DNA from: Dehalococcoidales bacterium
GTDB lineage: Bacteria > Chloroflexota > Dehalococcoidia > Dehalococcoidales > Fen-1064
Reading direction: 5' to 3'
Length of the DNA stretch: 6,832 nucleotides
NCBI GenBank assembly: GCA_028712845.1
Contig: JAQTPO010000105.1
Coordinates: 1-6,832, forward strand
The notes beneath the pieces are model-generated. The model ran no database searches, had not been told where the DNA came from, and saw only the letters and a program-made list of their open reading frames with translations. Numbering within the stretch: position 1 is the stretch's first letter; every line of letters starts with the position of its first letter. The translations under genes were made by a program, and so were the position numbers. Positions 1-4,548 of this stretch are shown piece by piece.

Positions 1-144
1 AACGAGATTACGACCTTTTACAACACCCGGCTGGAAATAGTGCCTGACAGATTTTTAGCGAAAATGATGCGGTTGAAACCGCAGGCTTTGATGGGCGCCG
101 CAGATTTTGAACGCGCTCCGGTGAAAGTGGATTTAGCCTCTTGA
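1..144 (+). CDS. C-terminal end of an unrecognised protein (5' partial)
   Basis: Frame 1 is open from the first base for 47 codons and ends in TGA at 142-144, while the other two plus frames hit stops within about 45 bases. The visible residues begin NEITTFYNTRLEIVPDR and end FERAPVKVDLAS. The stretch contains a basic, Met/Leu-rich segment (FLAKMMRLKPQALMG) that could be an amphipathic C-terminal helix. Base composition resembles the GC-richer housekeeping genes, not the AT-rich kinase region that follows. The start and most of the protein lie outside the window, and I do not recognise the family from this tail. I saw no convincing terminator after it. Confidence 0.6.
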   Translation, partial: NEITTFYNTRLEIVPDRFLAKMMRLKPQALMGAADFERAPVKVDLAS

Positions 145-376
145 CCGGGCTTTTGGGAACATTACGTAGGCTAAGAGTACACTTCTTTTCTTTGCCAAAA
201 TGTGGTTTAATATATATTTTTTGGCGGAAGGTACTAGAAGCTTATAGTAATTATGTTTAATTTCCAGTTAAAATGTACGAATGCAAGGGAAAACATCACT
301 ATGTTCGTACAGTGGTAATTCGCTAATGGTTTTAATTGAAGAGGTGCAGTGCAAAATACTCCCCTTTCTGCATTTT

Positions 377-394
377 CTGTTGATAAATCAGCAG
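377..394. promoter_or_regulatory. imperfect palindrome over the -35 box, candidate operator
   Basis: CTGTTGAT (377-384) and ATCAGCAG (387-394) form an 18-bp palindrome with a 2-base centre and one G-T mismatch. It covers the whole -35 hexamer of the kinase promoter, where a repressor dimer or a proximal activator could bind. No regulator can be named from the sequence. Confidence 0.35.
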
Positions 395-409
395 TAGAAA
401 GAATATAAT
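380..409 (+). promoter_or_regulatory. sigma-70 promoter for the histidine kinase
   Basis: TTGATA (380-385) and a perfect TATAAT (404-409) are separated by 18 bases. This predicts a transcript start near 416 and a short leader of about 35 nt before the ATG at 450. The sequence is AT-rich, so a chance match is possible, but both boxes are strong and the position fits. Confidence 0.65.
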
Positions 410-449
410 CATTGCAAAGCACGATAATTACAGGAGACAGGCACCATAA

Positions 450-1604
450 ATGCCATTAAGAGATAGGGAAAAACTAAACTCTCTCATTATGGAGAATATA
501 GCTGATATTGTCTGGGTTTTAGACTTGGATAATAGATTAGTCTACATTAGTCCTTCGGTTACACGAGTTCTCGGTTACACTGTAAGCGAGTCTATGGGTA
601 ACAATATGGACGCTGCATTCACTCCACAATCCGTAGAATACATTAAGAAGAGTCTTGTGGAAGTGTTAGCCAATATAAAAAAAGGGGAGCAATCCTCAAT
701 AAAGCCTCGGATTCTCGAATTGGAGATGTACCATAAAAATGGCTCGATAATACAAGTCGAAGTAAACGCCAATATCATTCGTAATAGTGCTGGAGAGCCA
801 GTTGGATTCTTATCAACAGCTCGTGATGTTACTGAAACAAAGCGATTACAACAGGAAATTACTAAATTGTATGAGAAGGAAAAAACCATACGTAAATCGC
901 TTGAGACCGAGGTTCAAAAACGAATTGAATTTGCAAGGATATTGGTGCACGAACTAAAAAATCCCCTTACATCAATTATTTCCGCAGCAGATATTCTAAA
1001 AGATAGTAAACCGCAAGCTCCTTACGATAGAGTGATAAAATCAATTTCCAGAAGTTCGGCTGACCTGAATGAGCGAATCGGCGAACTTCTGGAACTCACC
1101 AGAGCTGAAGTAGGGGAATTACGCATAAAACCAAGACGAATAAATTCATCTGCTATGATTACAGAGGTTATCAAAGACATAGAACCAGTCATCACTGGTA
1201 GGGATATTAATTTTAAGACGCAAATATATTCTAATCTTGGTTATGTGAAAGCAGATAAGAACCGTATAAGACAGGTCATGAATAATCTTGTAGATAATGC
1301 TATTGAGGCTACACCCGAAGGTGGGGAAATTACAATACAGGCTACTGAGAAGAAAGCCTGTATTGTAATACAGGTTAAGGATACAGGAAGAGGGATGAGA
1401 AATAGTGACCTGGTACACATTTTTGAACCCTATTATCGTATCTCTGGTACTAATCGGTATGAAGGATTGGGATTAGGATTGGCGATATCCAAAAGAATAG
1501 TAGAGTTACACCGTGGGAAGATTTGGGTAGAAAGTGAGCTGGGGAAAGGTAGCACTTTCAGTTTTTCAATACCATTATCTGGGGATGGTATTAAAGGTCT
1601 TTAA
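450..1604 (+). CDS. cytosolic PAS-domain sensor histidine kinase (orphan)
   Basis: This protein of 384 residues should autophosphorylate a histidine in response to a signal sensed by its PAS domain and pass the phosphate to a response regulator. A PAS/PAC domain spans about residues 10-130 ([18 protein letters not shown], ending [13 protein letters not shown]). A short coiled-coil linker follows (about 130-160). The dimerisation domain carries H167 in HELKNPLTS. The ATPase domain has the N box (NNLVDNA, 278-284), G1 (DTGRGM, 311-316), F box (IFEPYYR, 324-330) and G2 (GLGLGLAI, 339-346), so it looks catalytically complete. There is no signal peptide or membrane span, hence a soluble sensor. 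The start is fixed by a TAA immediately upstream at 447-449; AGGAG at 432-436 is about 13 nt away, rather far. No response regulator is visible nearby. It is clearly more AT-rich than its neighbours. The ligand and partner are unknown. Confidence 0.95.
   Translation: MPLRDREKLNSLIMENIADIVWVLDLDNRLVYISPSVTRVLGYTVSESMGNNMDAAFTPQSVEYIKKSLVEVLANIKKGEQSSIKPRILELEMYHKNGSIIQVEVNANIIRNSAGEPVGFLSTARDVTETKRLQQEITKLYEKEKTIRKSLETEVQKRIEFARILVHELKNPLTSIISAADILKDSKPQAPYDRVIKSISRSSADLNERIGELLELTRAEVGELRIKPRRINSSAMITEVIKDIEPVITGRDINFKTQIYSNLGYVKADKNRIRQVMNNLVDNAIEATPEGGEITIQATEKKACIVIQVKDTGRGMRNSDLVHIFEPYYRISGTNRYEGLGLGLAISKRIVELHRGKIWVESELGKGSTFSFSIPLSGDGIKGL
1329..1369. repeat. 15-bp perfect inverted repeat inside the kinase gene
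   Basis: ATTACAATACAGGCT (1329-1343) and AGCCTGTATTGTAAT (1355-1369) are exact reverse complements around an 11-base loop. The repeat lies within codons for two neighbouring strands of the ATPase domain, just after the N box. The octamer AATACAGG also recurs directly at 1334-1341 and 1367-1374. The mRNA could form a stable hairpin here. Confidence 0.85.
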
Positions 1605-1697
1605 TGTAAAGATTTAGCTTTATGCGGTGGTATAGCATTGAGCCGATAGATAGACAAAGGGCGCAGGGACAAGCTCCTCTCGTTTTTAGTGGTGAAG

Positions 1698-1727
1698 TTG
1701 CCCTGAATATGAAATTTGGGGTATGAT
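1698..1727 (+). promoter_or_regulatory. probable promoter for the L25 gene
   Basis: TTGCCC (1698-1703) and TATGAT (1722-1727) are 18 bases apart, which puts the transcript start near 1734 and leaves a leader of about 28 nt. The kinase gene ends at 1604 with no clear terminator, so some read-through into this gene is possible. Confidence 0.5.
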
Positions 1728-1761
1728 ATATATTTGTTGACTAATACGGAGGACTTATAAC

Positions 1762-2484
1762 ATGGCTACTTTAGAACTAAAAGCAATTAAACGCCACATC
1801 GAGGGCAAGAAAGTGCAGGAACTGCGCCGCAAGGGCGTGACGCCGGCGCATCTCTTTGGACCCGGTGTGGAGTCTTTGGCAATACAGTGTGATACCATCA
1901 GCCTGAGAAATATTCTGGCAGACGCAGGGCATACCCAGCTCGTAAATTTGAAACTGGGTCAAGAGCATAATCCGAGGATTGTGATGGTGCGCGAGGTCCA
2001 GATAGATAATTTCAAGGGTGGATTGCTCCACGTCGATTTCTATCAGGTCAATCTGACGGAAACCATCAGGGTCAATGTCCCCGTCGTGTTGATTGGAGAA
2101 TCAGCCGCCGCCAAGATGAAGGGCAATTCTCTGGTGCAGGAACTGAACGAACTAACCGTCCAGTGTCTGCCGGCTAACATCCCCAGTAAAGTGGATGTGG
2201 ATGTTACCCCGCTGGTCACGGCTAACGATTTAGTTCGTATCAAAGACCTGCCGGCTATTAAAGATGTCACTATCGTTAATGACCCGGGCGTCGTCGTGGC
2301 AAGAATTGCCGTTGAAGTTATCGAGGTAGTTGAAAAGCCGAAGACGGCTGAAGAGGGTGCCGAGGCTGCGGCTGAAGAGGGTGCTACTGCCGAAGGTGAA
2401 AAGAAGGAAGCCCCTGCCAAAGGCGAGAAGAAAGAAGCTCCTGCTAAAGCTGAGAAGCCCGCTAAATCTGAAAAGAAGGAATAG
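1762..2484 (+). CDS. rplY: 50S ribosomal protein L25, CTC/TL5 long form
   Basis: L25 binds 5S rRNA in the large ribosomal subunit; the long form is also known as general stress protein CTC. At 240 residues it has the N-terminal L25 domain (about 1-93), with the typical GKKVQELRRKGVTPAHLFG stretch (about 15-33). The C-terminal beta domain of the CTC/TL5 type follows (about 95-190, beginning TETIRVNVPVVLIGES). The last 50 residues are a low-complexity Ala/Glu/Lys tail, which many but not all family members carry. GGAGG at 1748-1752 stands 9 bases before the ATG and supports this start. It has a likely promoter of its own, and ilvE follows after 99 bases. Assignment is firm; only the role of the tail is unknown. 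Confidence 0.96.
   Translation: MATLELKAIKRHIEGKKVQELRRKGVTPAHLFGPGVESLAIQCDTISLRNILADAGHTQLVNLKLGQEHNPRIVMVREVQIDNFKGGLLHVDFYQVNLTETIRVNVPVVLIGESAAAKMKGNSLVQELNELTVQCLPANIPSKVDVDVTPLVTANDLVRIKDLPAIKDVTIVNDPGVVVARIAVEVIEVVEKPKTAEEGAEAAAEEGATAEGEKKEAPAKGEKKEAPAKAEKPAKSEKKE
2395..2448 (+). repeat. two tandem 27-bp units in the L25 tail
   Basis: Bases 2395-2421 and 2422-2448 each encode GEKKEAPAK, identical in protein but with several third-position differences. A degenerate third copy (AEKPAK then SEKKE) runs to the stop codon. The silent differences suggest an old duplication or selection on the peptide, not a fresh slippage event. Confidence 0.85.
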
Positions 2485-2524
2485 AATATTAATTTTAGAC
2501 ATTCTCAAGGGTTGGTTGGACGAT

Positions 2525-2553
2525 TTGTTTTTTGCTCCGGTGTCCAATATAAT
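2525..2553 (+). promoter_or_regulatory. probable promoter for ilvE-plsY
   Basis: TTGTTT (2525-2530) and a perfect TATAAT (2548-2553) have an optimal 17-base spacer. The predicted start near 2560 leaves a short leader of about 24 nt that includes the AGGGGAG ribosome binding site at 2568-2574. Confidence 0.6.
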
Positions 2554-2583
2554 AGTGCCCGATGAGAAGGGGAGTTTGTTAAT

Positions 2584-3492
2584 ATGCCTTCATATGCCTA
2601 TTTTAAGAAAAAAATAATATTGCTTGAAGATGCCAAGATGGGGATTATGACTAATTTTGCCCATTACGGCACAGGTGTTTTCGAGGGCATCCGCGGCAAC
2701 TGGAACAAAGAACACAAACAAATCTATCTCTTTCGCCTCAAAGAGCACTACGAGCGGCTGATGAACGGTTGCCGGGTGATGAATATCGACTTGCCATATA
2801 CAGTGGATGAGCTTTGCCAATTGACTGTAAAGCTGGCGAAAAAGTGTAATTTCAAGGAAGATGTCTATGTGCGCCCTCTTGCCTACAAGAGTTCTGAGGC
2901 AATGGGTGTACGACTGCACAACCTTGAGAACGATTTCTTCGCCTTTATTTTTCCCTGGGGACGCTATCTGGATACAGACCGCGCACGGTGCTGTGTCTCT
3001 TCCTGGCGGTTCCCTACCGAAGTGCCGCGCGCAAAGCTCACCGGGCTTTATGTGACCAATGCCCTTGCCAAGACCGAGGCGGTGGAGAATGGCTTTGACG
3101 AAGCGATTATGCTCACCCCGAGCGGTTATGTCGCTGAAGGCAGCGGGGAAAATATCTTTCTGGTAGTAGATGGCAAGCTGGTGACACCGCCCGCTTCGGA
3201 TGGTGTTTTGATTGGAATTACCCGTGATACCGTGATGAAACTGGCAAAGAATGAGCTGGGCATGGAGACGGTCGAAAGACACATTAACCGCATCGAGCTT
3301 TATAATGCCGGGGAAATCTTTATGACCGGTACTGCCGCTCACATCACGCCGATTGCTGAAATTGACCGCCGCAAGATTGCGGGCGGGGAAATAGGCAAGG
3401 TAACCCGCAAACTGCAAAAATTATACGGCGACGTTATTCTGGGCAAGAACAAGAAGTACTCTGAATGGTGCACGCCGGTATATAATAAATAG
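2584..3492 (+). CDS. ilvE: branched-chain amino acid aminotransferase (class IV, PLP)
   Basis: This enzyme reversibly transfers an amino group between glutamate and the 2-keto acids of leucine, isoleucine and valine, the last step of their synthesis, in the cytosol. The 302 residues match the usual length. Seen in the sequence: YGTGVFEGIR (28-37), typical of the family; VYVRPLAYKSS (94-104); the likely PLP-binding lysine K151 in PRAKLTGLYVTNALAKTEA; the class IV signature ending EGSGENIFLV (185-194); GVLIGITRDTV (207-217); and FMTGTAAHITPI (246-257). AGGGGAG at 2568-2574 lies 9 bases upstream of the ATG. An ORF in another frame overlaps its first codons but is a shadow of the L25 tail. It is followed after 18 bases by plsY and probably shares a transcript. 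D-amino acid aminotransferase and aminodeoxychorismate lyase are relatives, but the VFEGIR motif favours IlvE. Confidence 0.95.
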   Translation: MPSYAYFKKKIILLEDAKMGIMTNFAHYGTGVFEGIRGNWNKEHKQIYLFRLKEHYERLMNGCRVMNIDLPYTVDELCQLTVKLAKKCNFKEDVYVRPLAYKSSEAMGVRLHNLENDFFAFIFPWGRYLDTDRARCCVSSWRFPTEVPRAKLTGLYVTNALAKTEAVENGFDEAIMLTPSGYVAEGSGENIFLVVDGKLVTPPASDGVLIGITRDTVMKLAKNELGMETVERHINRIELYNAGEIFMTGTAAHITPIAEIDRRKIAGGEIGKVTRKLQKLYGDVILGKNKKYSEWCTPVYNK

Positions 3493-3510
3493 CGCATCGC
3501 GGAGGCTGGA

Positions 3511-4146
3511 ATGATAGTCAATGAGTTTGTCAGCATCCTCATCGCCTTCATCATCGGCTACTCCCTTGGTTCTCTCCCTACCGCTTATATTGCCACACGG
3601 CTGAAGACCGGCAAAGACATCCGTAAACTTGGTGGCGGAAATGTCGGCGGTTTAAACACTTTCAAAGAAGTGGGGACGCTCCCTGCCATTATCGTCACAA
3701 TTATTGACATTGCCAAAGGCGCTGTCGTGGTTGCTATTACCCACTGGGGATTAAATCTGGGCGAGGCTTATGTATTAACTGCGGCGATAGCGGCTGTCAT
3801 TGGCCACAACTGGATGGTCTGGCTAAAGTTCAGCGGCGGCAAAGGTATGGGCGCCAGCATCGGAGCCCTGCTTGTGATAATGCCAATCTATGGTTATTCA
3901 CTAGGGCTGGGTGTTTTTTTAGCGATTATCGTGATACCTCTACTGCTGACGCGTAATGTTGCCCTGTCAATGGGCATCGGACTGATAGTATTGCCATTCA
4001 TTTTCTGGTTGGGCGGCACGCATTCGGGAATGCTTGTCATCTGGTCGGTAATACTGGCGCTGGTTATTGCCGGTAAATTTTTACCTACGGCACTGAGAGC
4101 GCTGGCTAAAACCACCGGCGTAAAGGACTTCATCAAGGGGCATTGA
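3511..4146 (+). CDS. plsY: PlsY-like glycerol-3-phosphate acyltransferase
   Basis: PlsY is an integral membrane enzyme that moves an acyl group from acyl-phosphate (made by PlsX) to glycerol-3-phosphate, the first step of phospholipid synthesis. The 211 residues are very hydrophobic, with about five to seven membrane segments (for example 6-23, 56-77, 85-105, 115-147, 150-167, 172-190). Family marks are GSLPTAYIATRL (20-31), KDIRKLGGGNVGGLN (35-49), DIAKG (66-70) and GHNWMVWLKFSGGKG (98-112). Motif 1 differs from the usual SGNxGATNxxR: it reads GGNVGGLNTFK, with Ser to Gly, Ala-Thr to Gly-Leu and Arg to Lys. GGAGG (3501-3505) lies 5 bases before the ATG. It follows ilvE by 18 bases and is followed by a strong terminator. 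Family membership is sure; because of motif 1 it may be a paralogue with changed activity. Confidence 0.88.
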   Translation: MIVNEFVSILIAFIIGYSLGSLPTAYIATRLKTGKDIRKLGGGNVGGLNTFKEVGTLPAIIVTIIDIAKGAVVVAITHWGLNLGEAYVLTAAIAAVIGHNWMVWLKFSGGKGMGASIGALLVIMPIYGYSLGLGVFLAIIVIPLLLTRNVALSMGIGLIVLPFIFWLGGTHSGMLVIWSVILALVIAGKFLPTALRALAKTTGVKDFIKGH

Positions 4147-4170
4147 TAAAGTACAGTATAAATAAACACG

Positions 4171-4201
4171 TTGAGCCGAATTCTATTAGAATTCGGCTCA
4201 A
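4171..4201. terminator. bidirectional intrinsic terminator between plsY and rpsT
   Basis: TTGAGCCGAATTC (4171-4183) and GAATTCGGCTCAA (4189-4201) form a perfect 13-bp stem with a 5-base loop. The plus strand continues TTTATTT (4202-4208), and the minus strand continues CGTG then TTTATTT (complement of 4160-4170). It lies 24 bases after the plsY stop and 20 bases after the rpsT stop, so one hairpin can end both convergent transcripts. Confidence 0.92.
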
Positions 4202-4221
4202 TTTATTTCAAGCAGTCGTTA

Positions 4222-4491
4222 TTAACTCTTGGTCGCGTTTAGTTTCTTTGTCAGGCGGGCTTTGCGGCGGGCGGCATTATTGGGATGAATGATTCCCTTC
4301 GTTGCCGCTTTATCGAGCGTGCTGGTGGCAGTTAATACCGCTTTCTTTGCCTCATCGGTCTTACCACCGGCCGAGATAAGTTTCTCTGCTTTGGTAACGT
4401 CGGTCTTGCACTCGGTGCGGATGGATTTGTTGCGAGCGGTCCGCTTCACATCGGTGCGCAGTTGTCTTATTGAAGATGCTATATTAGGCAA
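4222..4491 (-). CDS. rpsT: 30S ribosomal protein S20, TTG start
   Basis: S20 is a primary 16S rRNA-binding protein of the small subunit, mostly helical and very basic. The 89 residues match the usual length. Typical features are the opening MPNIASSIRQLRTDVKRTARNKS, the central charged helix, and the closing KGIIHPNNAARRKARLTKKLNA. The start codon is TTG (complement of CAA, 4489-4491), because the conserved PNI follows directly and no ATG is available there. A perfect AAGGAGGT Shine-Dalgarno sequence precedes it. The gene lies 57 bases downstream of relA on the same strand and may be cotranscribed with it. The gap also holds a TATTAT (4515-4520) that could be a -10 box, but no good -35 box is at the right distance. 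The bidirectional hairpin ends its transcript. Confidence 0.96.
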   Translation of the reverse strand: MPNIASSIRQLRTDVKRTARNKSIRTECKTDVTKAEKLISAGGKTDEAKKAVLTATSTLDKAATKGIIHPNNAARRKARLTKKLNATKS

Positions 4492-4496
4492 TCTTT

Positions 4497-4504
4497 ACCT
4501 CCTT
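4497..4504 (-). promoter_or_regulatory. perfect Shine-Dalgarno site deciding the rpsT TTG start
   Basis: The minus strand reads AAGGAGGT, a full 8-base match to the 16S rRNA tail, with about 6 bases between GGAGG and the TTG at 4491-4489. It fixes the start at TTG and offsets the weak start codon. Confidence 0.85.
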
Positions 4505-4548
4505 ACTACAATATATAATAACCTATGTGATAGGGAAGATTCCACAAT

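Larger units (their letters stand above)
145..449. other. AT-rich intergenic region upstream of the histidine kinase
   Basis: This stretch of about 300 bases holds no gene I can support. It contains a 7-bp inverted repeat (GCCAAAA 194-200, TTTTGGC 219-225) around an AT-rich TATATAT core, an 8-bp inverted repeat (TGTACGAA 274-281, TTCGTACA 304-311), and the promoter and palindrome at 377-409. A 62-codon minus-strand ORF at 234-422 has no ribosome binding site and no recognisable content. The composition matches the downstream kinase gene, so this looks like the kinase's own regulatory region. Confidence 0.6.

Noticed and set aside
234..422. 62-codon minus-strand open frame in the kinase upstream region
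   Set aside because: No ribosome binding site precedes it, the protein has no recognisable content, and it overlaps the likely kinase promoter.
1655..1690. Possible terminator after the kinase (AGGG...CTCCT then CGTTTTT)
   Set aside because: The stem is only 3-4 base pairs including a wobble, too weak to call.
2516..2547. TTGGAC / GTCCAA inverted repeat between rplY and ilvE as a terminator
   Set aside because: The stem is six base pairs with a 20-base loop, and the T-run lies inside the loop; the segment is better explained as the ilvE promoter.
2330..2617. Arg/Lys-rich 95-codon plus-strand frame overlapping the end of L25 and the start of ilvE
   Set aside because: It is the +2-frame reading of the repetitive L25 tail; the basic composition follows from the Glu/Lys codons there.
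2590..3417. 275-codon open frame on the minus strand opposite ilvE
   Set aside because: It is antisense to a well supported aminotransferase gene, has no recognisable motif, and is Cys/His-rich in the way shadow frames are.
4171..4201. Perfect inverted repeat as a mobile-element end or attachment site
   Set aside because: Its place between two convergent stop codons and the T-rich tracts on both sides fit a bidirectional terminator, and no transposase or integrase is nearby.
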